From Sphingobacteriales bacterium (GTDB lineage: Bacteria > Bacteroidota > Bacteroidia > Chitinophagales > Chitinophagaceae), in assembly GCA_004144185.1 (NCBI GenBank), contig SEFP01000001.1:124001-188000 (forward strand): a stretch of DNA of 64,000 nucleotides, read 5' to 3'. Both the position numbers and the translations under genes were made by a program. Numbering within the stretch: position 1 is the stretch's first letter; each line of letters starts with the position of its first letter. Positions 18,321-26,997 of this stretch are shown piece by piece. Under the pieces are notes generated by a model that saw only the letters and a list, made by a program, of their open reading frames with translations, had not been told where the DNA came from and searched no databases.

Positions 18321-18328
18321 TATTTTTG
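18321..18328 (+). promoter_or_regulatory. -7 box upstream of purK
   Basis: TATTTTTG, an exact TAnnTTTG, 29 bases before the TTG start of purK. Confidence 0.5.
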
Positions 18329-18357
18329 CGCCTCCACAGGCTTTTAAAACTATTCTC

Positions 18358-19485
18358 TTGATTCATACGACTAAAATAGGTGTGCTCGGCGGCGGTCAGT
18401 TGGGCTCTATGCTGTTGCGCAGTGCCCTCGACTTCGGCTTTCAGGTGTCTATTCTGGACGGCAATCCGGCCTGTACCAGTGCGCCGTTTGTCCGGAATTT
18501 TACCCTGGCTTCCCCAACCGACGAAGAAGGGGTCTATGCCTTTGGCAAAACGCAGGATATTGTCACCATCGAGATGGAGAACGTATCGGTAGCGGCCCTG
18601 GATCGCCTGGAAGCTGAGGGTGTCCGGGTGTTTCCGCAGGCACGGGTGATTCAGATGATTCAGGATAAAGGCATACAGAAAGACTGGCTGCTGCAAAATG
18701 GATTTCCGACCGCTTCCGGAACTGTAATTTCCGGAAAAGAGGCGCTGTTAGCAGCTTCCATTACCTACCCGATGGTGCTAAAAAGCTGCCGTGGCGGGTA
18801 CGATGGGCAGGGCGTTATGATGTTGCGCTCGGCAGCCGATCTGGAGCAGGCCTTTGAAGGCCCATCGGTACTGGAAGAAGCCATTGATCTGCACAAGGAA
18901 ATCTCGGTGCTGGTGGCCCGGAATGAAGCTGGTGAGATCGCCGTGTACGAGCCGGTAGAGATGGTCTTTAAGCCGGGCAAATTTATTTTAGATTACCAGC
19001 TGTGCCCGGCGGCTGGCATTCCGGAAGAAACGCTTCGGATTGCCGAAGACCTGGCCCGATCCATTGCCCAGAAACTGGAAATTGTGGGACTGCTGGCCGT
19101 GGAAATGTTTATCGACACGTCCGGACGATTGCTGATCAATGAAATGGCGCCCCGGCCGCACAACAGCGGTCACCATACGATTGAAGCGGTGGTAACGTCT
19201 CAATACGAGCAGTTGCTTCGGGCCATCTGCAACCTGCCGCTCGGCAGTACGCAAACGCTGTTGCCATCGGCGATGGTCAATTTTCTGGAGCCGGACACGA
19301 CCGATCCGAACCGTTCCGGAAGCATGATTGACGCGCTGCTGAAAATTCCCGGTGCTCACCTGCACTGGTATGGCAAAAGCGGCGGCAAAGCCGGTCGTAA
19401 AATGGGGCATATCACCATTGCATTGCCCCAGATGGAGTCCGTTCAAAGCATGATGCGCCAGGTACAGGCCGTGCTGGAGAAGTAG
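18358..19485 (+). CDS. purK: N5-carboxyaminoimidazole ribonucleotide synthetase
   Basis: A 375-residue ATP-grasp enzyme that carboxylates AIR with bicarbonate and ATP in purine synthesis; its product goes to PurE. Marks: the N-terminal IGVLGGGQLGSML, the ATP-grasp block PMVLKSCRGGYDGQGVMML, LHKEISVLVARN and the C-terminal NEMAPRPHNSGHHTIEA. The start is TTG at 18358; no ATG exists before the first beta strand. In many genomes purE is adjacent; here a toxin-antitoxin remnant lies between the two. Confidence 0.95.
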   Translation: MIHTTKIGVLGGGQLGSMLLRSALDFGFQVSILDGNPACTSAPFVRNFTLASPTDEEGVYAFGKTQDIVTIEMENVSVAALDRLEAEGVRVFPQARVIQMIQDKGIQKDWLLQNGFPTASGTVISGKEALLAASITYPMVLKSCRGGYDGQGVMMLRSAADLEQAFEGPSVLEEAIDLHKEISVLVARNEAGEIAVYEPVEMVFKPGKFILDYQLCPAAGIPEETLRIAEDLARSIAQKLEIVGLLAVEMFIDTSGRLLINEMAPRPHNSGHHTIEAVVTSQYEQLLRAICNLPLGSTQTLLPSAMVNFLEPDTTDPNRSGSMIDALLKIPGAHLHWYGKSGGKAGRKMGHITIALPQMESVQSMMRQVQAVLEK

Positions 19486-19524
19486 TGATCTTTTTGTAAC
19501 TTAGGTTTCATAAAAACGAATGAC

Positions 19525-19743
19525 ATGACGAATACTGAAATCAGACAAGCGGTTAGCGAGCGGATCAGTGGTATGTCGGCTATCGAGCTTAGACAGTTTG
19601 TTGAGGTTTTGATCGAAAGGCTTTTTGAGGATTCGCAGGCGGTCGGGAAACAAGCCAATCAGAATCGTTTGGATGTCTATATCCGTGAGCATACAGATCA
19701 GATGATTGAGAAGCACAGGTCTTTGTTGAACAGACTTGCCTGA
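19525..19743 (+). CDS. small putative antitoxin of a decayed Doc/Fic module
   Basis: A 72-residue, mostly helical charged protein (MTNTEIRQAVSERISGMS...). It is not a family that I recognise by sequence, but its stop codon overlaps by one base the ATG of a Doc/Fic reading frame, the typical layout of an antitoxin-toxin pair. The frame is intact even though the toxin is broken, as expected when an antitoxin outlives its toxin. It could also be a small unrelated protein. Confidence 0.55.
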   Translation: MTNTEIRQAVSERISGMSAIELRQFVEVLIERLFEDSQAVGKQANQNRLDVYIREHTDQMIEKHRSLLNRLA

Positions 19744-20125
19744 TGATTTCAATAGAAACAGTTCTTTTTCTTCATGAAAAAGTGATTCAGTAAACAGGCG
19801 GCGGATCGGGCGTTCGGGATATAGGGGTGCTAGAGTCTGCACTTGCCCGGCCCTTTGGGAGTTTCAACAACCAAGACTTCTATCAGTCACCAGTTGAAAA
19901 AGCAGCTGCTCTTCTGGAAAGCATTTTGCTTAATCACCCCTTTCTAGATGGGAACAAGCGAACCGGCTTTCTTTAATGACCCTTCTGCTGAACTACCATG
20001 ATTTTGATATAGATCGGGTTCCAGAAGATGCACAGTATGATTTTGTAATGAATGTAGCTTCCGGAACGCTTGATTTTGAAAAAATTGTAGCTTGGATTTT
20101 AGCAGCAGTGACTGCTGTAAAGTAG
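19743..20125 (+). pseudogene. death-on-curing (Doc/Fic) toxin, disrupted
   Basis: Reading from ATG 19743, the protein starts MISIETVLFLHEKVIQ, then hits an in-frame TAA at 19791-19793, continues in the same frame as TGGGSGVRDIGVLESALARP and NQDFYQSPVEKAAALL, and shows the Fic active-site motif NHPFLDGNKRTGF (HPFxDGNKRTG). At 19974 a second TAA follows; shifting the frame by one base restores MTLLLNYHDFDIDRV up to a stop at 20123-20125. So there is one nonsense and one frameshift. Doc proteins phosphorylate EF-Tu. The catalytic motif itself is intact, but no full-length product can be made unless the sequence is in error. Confidence 0.85.
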
Positions 20126-20165
20126 ATTTCTTCAGAAAATCTGTCCGTCCTTTGCAACCGATTTT

Positions 20166-20672
20166 ATGTCCCTTCCTACCTTTCCACGCGTCGCCGTTAT
20201 CATGGGCTCGTCCTCTGACGCCCCTATTATGCAACCCGCTGTAGATATTCTTCACCAATTCGAGGTTGAAACTGAATTCACAGTGGTATCGGCCCATCGC
20301 AGTCCTGAATGGATGTTTGAATTCGCCCAAGGGGCCGAAGCAGCCGGCTTTGGTGTGATTATCGCCGGTGCCGGTGGCGCTGCGCATTTGCCGGGCATGG
20401 TCGCTTCGCTGACGATCCTTCCGGTAATTGGGGTACCAGTCAAATCATCCAATTCTATTGATGGCTGGGATTCGGTGCTGTCGATCCTGCAAATGCCCAA
20501 TGGAGTACCGGTAGCTACGGTAGCGCTCAACGCCGCGCAGAATGCCGGTTTGCTCGCGATCCAGATGCTGTCGCTTGCCTCGCCCCAGTTGCGGCAAAAG
20601 CTCCACGAGTTTAAGGCACAGAACCGTGCGAAGGTGGACCGGATGCGCGCCGAACTGAATCAGCCTCAGTAG
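20166..20672 (+). CDS. purE: N5-carboxyaminoimidazole ribonucleotide mutase
   Basis: A 168-residue class I PurE that moves the carboxyl group of N5-CAIR to carbon 4 in purine synthesis. Typical motifs are [23 protein letters not shown] (SAHR, substrate phosphate), [14 protein letters not shown] and GVPVKSS followed by [19 protein letters not shown]. Full length. Its partner purK lies 680 bases upstream beyond the toxin remnant. The next gene starts directly after its stop codon. Confidence 0.96.
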   Translation: MSLPTFPRVAVIMGSSSDAPIMQPAVDILHQFEVETEFTVVSAHRSPEWMFEFAQGAEAAGFGVIIAGAGGAAHLPGMVASLTILPVIGVPVKSSNSIDGWDSVLSILQMPNGVPVATVALNAAQNAGLLAIQMLSLASPQLRQKLHEFKAQNRAKVDRMRAELNQPQ

Positions 20673-21266
20673 ATGCAATCGTTGCTGTTTACATCGCCCG
20701 TGCCGGAACCAGTTGGGCCCCAGCATTGGAAACTGACTTGTGATGCCCGGGAGGCGATGGTTCAGGTGAAGCAGCTTTTTTACAGCCGCCTGGAAACGTC
20801 CTTTGGAACTATTTGGGTGTGTTCAACGCCGCAGGGCATTTGCGGGTTGCACTTTACAGATGCGGTTTCGGAGGCCCTTTTACAAACAGAAGTCCATACC
20901 AACCATCCCCAGGCAACGTTCATCGAACGTACAGAACCCTCCCATTTAGTGGCAGCTGCATTGATTTCCGGAACCGGAACAGCCCTTCCGGCGCTCCATC
21001 TGTTCGGAACGCCGTTTCAGCTGCGGGTCTGGCAGGCATTACTCCACATTCCGTCCGGCACCACGATTTCGTATGGAGATTTGGCCAGCCGGCTCCAGTT
21101 ATCCAAAGCAGCGTCGCGTGCGGTTGGCACAGCAGTTGGGCACAATCCGGTCGCAGTGCTGGTGCCCTGCCACCGCGTGGTAGGAAGTTCCGGAAAGCTG
21201 ACCGGCTTCCGGTGGGGGCTGGCCCGCAAGCGAGCCTTGCTACAGGCGGAGCTTCAACCACTGTAA
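20673..21266 (+). CDS. ogt: methylated-DNA--[protein]-cysteine S-methyltransferase
   Basis: A 197-residue suicide DNA-repair protein that removes methyl groups from O6-methylguanine. The acceptor is Cys166 in VPCHRVVG; upstream is the DNA-binding helix region FQLRVWQALLHIPSGTTISYGDLA and the Asn of VGHNPVAVLVPC. The first 40 residues are less conserved; the start ATG at 20673 directly follows the purE stop, so translational coupling is likely. It may instead begin at ATG 20757. No Ada-type regulatory domain is present. Confidence 0.93.
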   Translation: MQSLLFTSPVPEPVGPQHWKLTCDAREAMVQVKQLFYSRLETSFGTIWVCSTPQGICGLHFTDAVSEALLQTEVHTNHPQATFIERTEPSHLVAAALISGTGTALPALHLFGTPFQLRVWQALLHIPSGTTISYGDLASRLQLSKAASRAVGTAVGHNPVAVLVPCHRVVGSSGKLTGFRWGLARKRALLQAELQPL

Positions 21267-21269
21267 AAG

Positions 21270-21308
21270 AAAGCGGGTGTCTCCTTGAAAAAAGAGACAC
21301 CCGCTTTT
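21270..21308. terminator. terminator between ogt and the convergent gene
   Basis: 14-bp stem AAAGCGGGTGTCTC / GAGACACCCGCTTT with an A-rich loop, immediately after the ogt stop. A tract before and T tract after allow both directions. Confidence 0.85.
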
Positions 21309-21343
21309 AGGTAGCATTTCCGGACATCCGGAGTTCCGTTGAT

Positions 21344-21631
21344 TTAGTCCGCTTTGCTGCCCGACTCTTCAGACAGACCTTCCGGCTGTACTGCATTCCG
21401 CGGATATTGGCCTTCTCCGTGCGAACCGGTTGCGTCCAGGTTCACCTGTTGCTGCTGGTTGTTTTTGTTGTTGTTGGACGGACGGGAACCCGTGTCTTCG
21501 CTGGTAGTACCCATTTGATCGTCGGCAGTATTACCAGAAGCAGCACCTTCACGGTTTTGCGAACGGGTTACATCCATGTCTTTATTCGACATTGACGCAT
21601 CTTGCTGATCTTGGTTGTTTGGAGTGTTCAT
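21344..21631 (-). CDS. small intrinsically disordered hydrophilic protein
   Basis: A 95-residue protein from ATG 21631 (MNTPNNQDQQDASMSNKD). It is almost free of hydrophobic residues and rich in Asn, Gln, Ser, Asp, Glu and Gly, with SRPSNNNKNNQQQQVNLD in the middle. No signal peptide or domain. Similar composition to the next upstream gene on the same strand. Such proteins can be stress or desiccation factors, but this is speculation. The longer frame to 21736 has no support. Confidence 0.6.
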   Translation of the reverse strand: MNTPNNQDQQDASMSNKDMDVTRSQNREGAASGNTADDQMGTTSEDTGSRPSNNNKNNQQQQVNLDATGSHGEGQYPRNAVQPEGLSEESGSKAD

Positions 21632-21717
21632 AATTGAAAAGGGGTTTAGGGTATTCAGACACAAAAAAAACGGTGCCGCCGGTACCACATGTCGGGTTAG
21701 CAGTTCGCCAAAAAAAG

Positions 21718-21742
21718 AAAGGTTTGCGCTTTGCAAACCTTT
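21718..21742 (-). terminator. terminator of the disordered-protein gene at 21772
   Basis: Palindromic stem AAAGGTTTGC / GCAAACCTTT with a short loop; on the minus strand it runs into CTTTTTTTGG. Confidence 0.75.
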
Positions 21743-21771
21743 CGGAGAATCAAGACTCGGATGCGCTAGGA

Positions 21772-22155
21772 TTAAGGTGTTCCAAGAGTGGAACGATCCA
21801 GCGCATCGTCATGGTCTTTCTGTATAAGATTTTCAGTATCGGTGGATTCCGGTTGGGTATTGGTTCCTTCCTGAGCCGCATCATAGGCACCATCGGTCGT
21901 AATGCTTTGACCAGTTGCACTCTGACCAGAAGATTCGCCTGTTCCTACCGATCCGCCGCCACCCGGAGCCGTCTGGCCTTCATAGATTACATTGGTGCCA
22001 GTGTTGGCAGCCGAGGTGCTATGAGAATGACGACTGCGTACGGCGCTTGTCGGACTGGAAATAATGCTATCAATACGGGAAGCCAAACCAGCACGGCTTC
22101 CGGAATCGTTCGATTCGGTTGAATTTTCTTCCGGAAGATTTGAATTCGTTTCCAT
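21772..22155 (-). CDS. small disordered Ser/Gly/Thr-rich protein
   Basis: A 127-residue protein, start ATG 22155 (METNSNLPEENSTESND). One short amphipathic stretch (AGLASRIDSIISSPTSAVRS) is followed by a Gly/Ser/Thr/Gln-rich region (APGGGGSVGTGESSGQ) and an acidic end. No signal peptide, membrane segment or known domain. It lies between another disordered-protein gene and the YpfJ-type protease on the same strand; a functional link to either is unproven. Confidence 0.6.
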   Translation of the reverse strand: METNSNLPEENSTESNDSGSRAGLASRIDSIISSPTSAVRSRHSHSTSAANTGTNVIYEGQTAPGGGGSVGTGESSGQSATGQSITTDGAYDAAQEGTNTQPESTDTENLIQKDHDDALDRSTLGTP

Positions 22156-22197
22156 GAGGATTCTAAGGTTTACTGATTTAGAGAAAAAACAGTGCCA

Positions 22198-23058
22198 CTA
22201 CAGCGATCCGGAGAAGGTATCGCCCTGATCGATGTCGCCGCTTTGGTAGCCGCGCTTAAACCAGTACATCCGTTGTTCAGACGAGCCATGGGTAAACGAT
22301 TCGGGATGAACAGAGCCTTGGGTCATCTCCTGAATATTATCGTCTCCTACAGCCGCAGCGGCACCCAATGCCTCCTGAATGTCGCCCGGTTCGATAACAC
22401 CTTTCATCTGCTGAGTGTAATGCGCCCAGATACCGGCCAGAAAATCAGCCTGAAGTTCTAACCGTACAGACAAGGCATTGGCATCTTCCTGACTTCCCTG
22501 TTGCATCATGCGTTGCACCTTTTCAGAAATGCCCAGCAGGTTTTGGACGTGGTGCCCCACTTCATGCGCTACCACATACGCCAGTGCAAAATCGCCCGGA
22601 GCGTTGAAGCGGCCTTTCAGTTCTTCTGCAAATGCCAGATCGATATAGACTTTCCGGTCGGCCGGGCAGTAAAAAGGTCCGGAAGCGGCAGAAGCGGATC
22701 CGCATTCAGTCTGAACCCCATCGTCGAAAATGCGCAGAACCGGCTTTTGGTACTGCTGCCGGTATTTTTCCATAAACAGCTGGTCCCAGACCGTCTCGGT
22801 TGTAGCCAGCACTTTTTTGACAAACTGCGCGGTTCCATCATCGGCCCGCTGACCGGGCGCACCCCGTTCGCTGGCAGTTCCGGAACTGCTATCGCCCTGT
22901 GGCAGCACCTGCGACGGATCGCCACCCAGGAAGTACACAATCAGCGCCAGTACGGTTGCACCGAGACCACCTCCGAACAGAACCCGGCCCCCGCCCCCGC
23001 CACTGGTTCCGCGCGTATCTTCTACGTTACTGCTTTCGCCGATATTCTTTAAGTCCAT
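22198..23058 (-). CDS. ypfJ: YpfJ-type (KPN_02809 family) membrane-anchored zinc metallopeptidase
   Basis: A 286-residue protein from ATG 23058 (MDLKNIGESSNVEDTRG). One membrane segment (GATVLALIVYFLGG, about 34-46) follows the Gly-rich N-terminus, then a protease domain with the zinc motif His165-Glu166-x-x-His169 (AHEVGHHVQNLLG) and the downstream ELQADFLAGIWAH, whose Glu is the probable third ligand. The C-terminal HGSSEQRMYWFKRGYQSGD is the family end. Length and order match the neutral zinc metallopeptidases related to YpfJ. Substrate unknown. Confidence 0.93.
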   Translation of the reverse strand: MDLKNIGESSNVEDTRGTSGGGGGRVLFGGGLGATVLALIVYFLGGDPSQVLPQGDSSSGTASERGAPGQRADDGTAQFVKKVLATTETVWDQLFMEKYRQQYQKPVLRIFDDGVQTECGSASAASGPFYCPADRKVYIDLAFAEELKGRFNAPGDFALAYVVAHEVGHHVQNLLGISEKVQRMMQQGSQEDANALSVRLELQADFLAGIWAHYTQQMKGVIEPGDIQEALGAAAAVGDDNIQEMTQGSVHPESFTHGSSEQRMYWFKRGYQSGDIDQGDTFSGSL

Positions 23059-23136
23059 ATACAAGTGCCTTTTAGGAGGGTAATAGGGTTTCCTTCACAG
23101 TTCTAAAAAGTGTGCCGGCTGTTCCGGAAGGGTTTC

Positions 23137-24828
23137 TCAGTCGAGATATTTTCCTACGATCGGCATCCGGCGACCCATTCCAAAGGCTTTGGGAGACACC
23201 CGGATAATCGGGCAAAACTGGGCACGTTTAAATTCTGCCCGGTTAACCAGTCCCAGAATCCGGGATACCAGCGTTGCCTCATAACCCATGGCTACCAGCT
23301 CATCCGGTCCCTGCCGCCGCTCGATGTACTGATACAGAATCTCATCCAGCACTGCGTAATCCGGTAAGGAATCCGAGTCTTTTTGTCCGGGGCGTAGCTC
23401 GGCACTGGGTGCTTTGGTCAGAATGTGTTCCGGAATCAGTTCTGTATTCCGGTTGAGGTGCCGTGCCAATGCATAGATCTGCATCTTATACAGATCGCCC
23501 AATACGCCGAGGCCGCCAGCCATATCGCCATAGAGGGTGCCGTAACCGGTCGCCAGTTCGCTTTTATTGCTGGTATTGAGCAACACCGAGCCAAACTTAT
23601 TGGATAAGGCCATAACCATGGCTCCACGGATACGCGATTGCAGATTTTCTTCCGCAACCGAGAACGGCAGATCGCCGAATACCGGTTTCAGGGCTTCCGT
23701 GTACTGATCAAATACGCCTGCAATCGGAATAATTTCATAGGGATTGCCCAGATTCTGCGATAGTTGTTCGGCGTCGCTTACACTATGAGACGAGCTGAAC
23801 TCAGACGGCATCAGCAGCGCCTGTACGTTTTCCGGCCCCAGCGCTTCGCAGGCCAGTGCCAGTACAACGGCCGAGTCGATGCCGCCACTGGACGCCACAA
23901 TTGCTTTGGTAAAGCCCGATTTCCGGAAATAATCCCGGATGCCCAGGAGCAGCGCCTGGTGGATCGCTCCGATCTGGGTTTCCGGTTCCAGATGCTGGAA
24001 ATGATGCGGCATCAGCAGCGGAATATGCAACGCGGGTTTCCGGATCCCTTCGTAAAAGGTTTCATCCTCCCATTTCAACGTAACCTCCTGAAGGCTTTCC
24101 TTAAAATACGGCAGCTCCAGCGATACGTTCTGGTACTGATCCATGGCGATAGAGCCGCCGTCGAACACCAGTTCGGTCTGGGCACCTACGGCATTGACAT
24201 AAATCATGGGCAGACTGTACCGGGCGACATTCTGCTTGATGATGGCCTGCCGTACCATTGGATGCTGGTAGCTAAATGGAGACGCACTGAGGTTGATCAT
24301 CACGTGCGGATTTTGCTCCATCAGAAAATCCATCGGGGTATCGCGGTACAGTGGATTGTCGTCGATGTTCCAGATGTCTTCGCAGATGGTCACGGCCAAT
24401 CGTTTGCCTTTGAAGTGAAGTACATTCCAGCTCCGGGCCGGCTCGAAATAGCGGTATTCATCGAACACATCGTAGGTTGGCAGCAGGGTTTTATGCACCA
24501 GCCCGATCTGCTGCTGTCCGTAAAACAGGTACGCGCTGTTGAACAAATCTTTACCGTCTTTGAGGTCCGGATTGCGGCAGGGCGCGCCTACCAGTACCCC
24601 AATGGTATCGGCGGCATTCCGGATGCGGTCCAGTGCGGCCTCGGTTTGATTCAGAAAATCATCAAATTCCAGAAAATCACGGGGCGGATAGCCACAAACC
24701 GCCATTTCTGAAAACACAATCAGTTCACCTCCATCCGCTTTGGCTTCGGCGATGGCGTCAAGGATTTTCTGGGTATTGGCTTCAAAATTGCCAATGTGGT
24801 AGTTCTGCTGGGCGAGGAATATTTTCAT
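23137..24828 (-). CDS. nadE: glutamine-dependent NAD+ synthetase
   Basis: A 563-residue two-domain enzyme making NAD+ from deamido-NAD+, ATP and glutamine. The N-terminal nitrilase-like glutaminase has the Glu41-Lys113-Cys149 triad (FSEMAVCGYPP, HKTLLPTYD, VTICEDIW). The C-terminal synthetase domain has the PP-loop SSGGIDSAVVLALA and NKSELATGYGTLYGDMAGG. ATG 24828 (MKIFLAQQNYHIG) is the conserved start. In Flavobacteria nadE lies next to gldB/gldC; here it is divergent from a gldB-like gene. Confidence 0.96.
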   Translation of the reverse strand: MKIFLAQQNYHIGNFEANTQKILDAIAEAKADGGELIVFSEMAVCGYPPRDFLEFDDFLNQTEAALDRIRNAADTIGVLVGAPCRNPDLKDGKDLFNSAYLFYGQQQIGLVHKTLLPTYDVFDEYRYFEPARSWNVLHFKGKRLAVTICEDIWNIDDNPLYRDTPMDFLMEQNPHVMINLSASPFSYQHPMVRQAIIKQNVARYSLPMIYVNAVGAQTELVFDGGSIAMDQYQNVSLELPYFKESLQEVTLKWEDETFYEGIRKPALHIPLLMPHHFQHLEPETQIGAIHQALLLGIRDYFRKSGFTKAIVASSGGIDSAVVLALACEALGPENVQALLMPSEFSSSHSVSDAEQLSQNLGNPYEIIPIAGVFDQYTEALKPVFGDLPFSVAEENLQSRIRGAMVMALSNKFGSVLLNTSNKSELATGYGTLYGDMAGGLGVLGDLYKMQIYALARHLNRNTELIPEHILTKAPSAELRPGQKDSDSLPDYAVLDEILYQYIERRQGPDELVAMGYEATLVSRILGLVNRAEFKRAQFCPIIRVSPKAFGMGRRMPIVGKYLD

Positions 24829-25048
24829 GAACCGGATCCGGGCGTTTTGAGTTTCGGACAGGCTACAAAAATCAGGCACATGCTGCAATTAAACGGTTCC
24901 GCAGCTAGTAGCAAACCGGATCGGACCCAGCCGTCTGTAATCCGACTCGCGGACCTGGGGCTATCGAAAGCAGTTTTTCCGGAAAACATCAAATGCCGGC
25001 CTTCATCTTGACCCCGGCACTTATTTTCGCATCTTGGGTCGTTTTCCT

Positions 25049-26083
25049 ATGAATTATTTTAAGAGTTGCTGGCTGCCGGTATTTCTACTGGCTTTTGGGG
25101 TTGCCTCCTGTACCAGTCTTGATGCCCCGGATGTAAGTGCCGTAAAAGTCAAACTGACGGCCCGCCGGTTCGACCGGGATTTTTCGGCTATCGATACCAC
25201 TGCCGTGGGTGCCGGGTTACAACGTTTGCAACAGCAGTATCCTGATTTCCTCAATTTTTACCTGGATACTTTAATGGGGTTCGGGGTTCGGGGCCAGTAC
25301 GCAGATACCGCGCTGCCGGTACGCGAAGGGGTTCGGGTGTTGCTGACGCAAAAAGATTACCGGGGGTTGTTTGATACCGTAGCCGCACATTTTCCGGATA
25401 CCAAAGCTGCCGAGGCGGCTATCACGGATGCCTACCGCTACTACCGGCATTATTTTCCCCAAGCGCCCGAGCAACGTCCGCTGGTGTTTTTTACAGCCAA
25501 TCTCAACCGCTACAATGCGATTACGTATGAGGATCTGCTGGGCGTGGGACTGGACATGTACCTGGGACCGCAATATCCGTTTTACCGGTCGGTCGAGATT
25601 CCGGAATACATGATCCGGCGGCTGACACCGGCCTCTATTCCGGTCGATCTGATGATTGCCCTGCACCGGGAGCAGCATCCGTTCGAACCCGAAAACCAGC
25701 GGCTGATTGATCTGATGATCCAGCGTGGACAGGAATTGTATTTCCTGACGAAAGTGCTGCCTCAGACACCCGACAGCATCCGGCTGGGCTATGCAGGCGA
25801 ACAGCTCCACTGGCTGGAAGACAACGAGACCTACGTCTATCACTTCTATATCCAGAAAAAACTGTTGCACGAAACCAACATGCTGAAAGTGATCCGGTAT
25901 GTGACCGATGGTCCGCGCGATGTGGCGATTTCGGCTGAAGCACCCGGGAACACCGGTTCCTGGATTGGCTTCCGGATCTTCAGCGCCTGGATGGATAAAC
26001 ACCCGGATCTGCCCCTGGCAGAAGCCCTTAAACCCAAAGACGGACAGCAGATTTTGCAGGAAAGCGGCTACAAGCCCAAATAA
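25049..26083 (+). CDS. gldB: GldB-like lipoprotein
   Basis: A 344-residue lipoprotein. From ATG 25049 it has a signal peptide with lipobox (FLLAFGVASCTSL, lipid on Cys near residue 22). The body matches the GldB pattern: KLTARRFDRDFSAID near the start, YPDFLNFYLDTLMGFG, NRYNAITYEDLLGVGLDMYLG, the central YPFYRSVEIPEYMIRRL and the end GSWIGFRIFSAWMDKHPD to ILQESGYKPK. GldB is needed for gliding and is widespread even in non-gliding Bacteroidota. Divergent nadE supports the assignment; gldC is absent. Followed 14 bases later by scpA. Confidence 0.85.
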   Translation: MNYFKSCWLPVFLLAFGVASCTSLDAPDVSAVKVKLTARRFDRDFSAIDTTAVGAGLQRLQQQYPDFLNFYLDTLMGFGVRGQYADTALPVREGVRVLLTQKDYRGLFDTVAAHFPDTKAAEAAITDAYRYYRHYFPQAPEQRPLVFFTANLNRYNAITYEDLLGVGLDMYLGPQYPFYRSVEIPEYMIRRLTPASIPVDLMIALHREQHPFEPENQRLIDLMIQRGQELYFLTKVLPQTPDSIRLGYAGEQLHWLEDNETYVYHFYIQKKLLHETNMLKVIRYVTDGPRDVAISAEAPGNTGSWIGFRIFSAWMDKHPDLPLAEALKPKDGQQILQESGYKPK

Positions 26084-26097
26084 TACCCAAGTCCCTC

Positions 26098-26940
26098 ATG
26101 ACCTATCAAATCAAACTGCCGCAGTTTGAAGGCCCCTTCGATCTGTTGCTGTTCTTTATTGAGCGGGATGAGCTGGATATTTACAATATTCCGATCTCGC
26201 AGATCACGGCAGAATTTCTAGTGTATATCCGGCAACTGGAAGCACTGAACATCGATCTGGCCTCGGAGTTTATTTTATTTGTGTCGACCCTGATGCGCAT
26301 CAAGGCCCGCACGCTCCTCCCCCGCCGGGAAGTAGATGCCCAGGGACAGGAAATCGACCCACGACAAGAGCTGATCGACAAGCTGCTCGAATACAAACGC
26401 TATAAGGAAGCCAGTGCCGAACTGGCCCAACTTGAAGCAGACCGTGCCCAACTGTTTCATCGGGCAGCAGCACGGGCCGAACTGCATCAACTGGGTGAAA
26501 CCTACAGCGAAGGCACGGAGATTCAAACGGTCAGCCTGTACAAGCTGGTCCAGACACTGGAGCGGGTGTTGAAGCGGCTCGACGAGCGACTGAATAAGCC
26601 GCAGCACGTGGTGGTGAAATACAACTGGAGTCAGGAAGGACAGCGTACCTGGCTGCTCACACACCTGGAAGCTGAACACGAGACGTCTTTTGAAGCGCTT
26701 TTCGGGCACTGCCAGAGCCGGATTCATGCCATCTTCACCTTTCTGGCCTTATTGGAACTGGCCCAGCAACGGTATCTGACGTTGGATCGTTCGGATGGAG
26801 ACCGGAATGCGTTTGCCATCCACTGGAATGCGAACCGGGAAACGCAACTGGCCGAAGAACAGCAGCTTGCGGAAGCAGCAGTTGAAGACGCAGAAGTTTC
26901 CGGAACGCCGGCAGTTATACTTACCGATCCGGAAATTTAA
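26098..26940 (+). CDS. scpA: segregation and condensation protein A (kleisin)
   Basis: A 280-residue kleisin that bridges the SMC heads in chromosome condensation. The N-terminal FEGPFDLLLFFIERDELDIYNIPISQIT is diagnostic, followed by LASEFILFVSTLMRIKARTLLP and the helical middle; the C-terminal winged-helix region is FEALFGHCQSRIHAIFTFLALLELAQQRYL. Its last residues are acidic. scpB is not adjacent, as is common in Bacteroidota. Likely co-transcribed with gldB. Confidence 0.95.
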   Translation: MTYQIKLPQFEGPFDLLLFFIERDELDIYNIPISQITAEFLVYIRQLEALNIDLASEFILFVSTLMRIKARTLLPRREVDAQGQEIDPRQELIDKLLEYKRYKEASAELAQLEADRAQLFHRAAARAELHQLGETYSEGTEIQTVSLYKLVQTLERVLKRLDERLNKPQHVVVKYNWSQEGQRTWLLTHLEAEHETSFEALFGHCQSRIHAIFTFLALLELAQQRYLTLDRSDGDRNAFAIHWNANRETQLAEEQQLAEAAVEDAEVSGTPAVILTDPEI

Positions 26941-26997
26941 TGTTCCGGAATAGAGAACGTTTCCGGAGTGCGTACATCTGTGTAGAGAAGTTTCGGC

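Noticed and set aside
23764-24711. 315-codon frame antisense to nadE
   Set aside because: Shadow of nadE; no start signal or domain.
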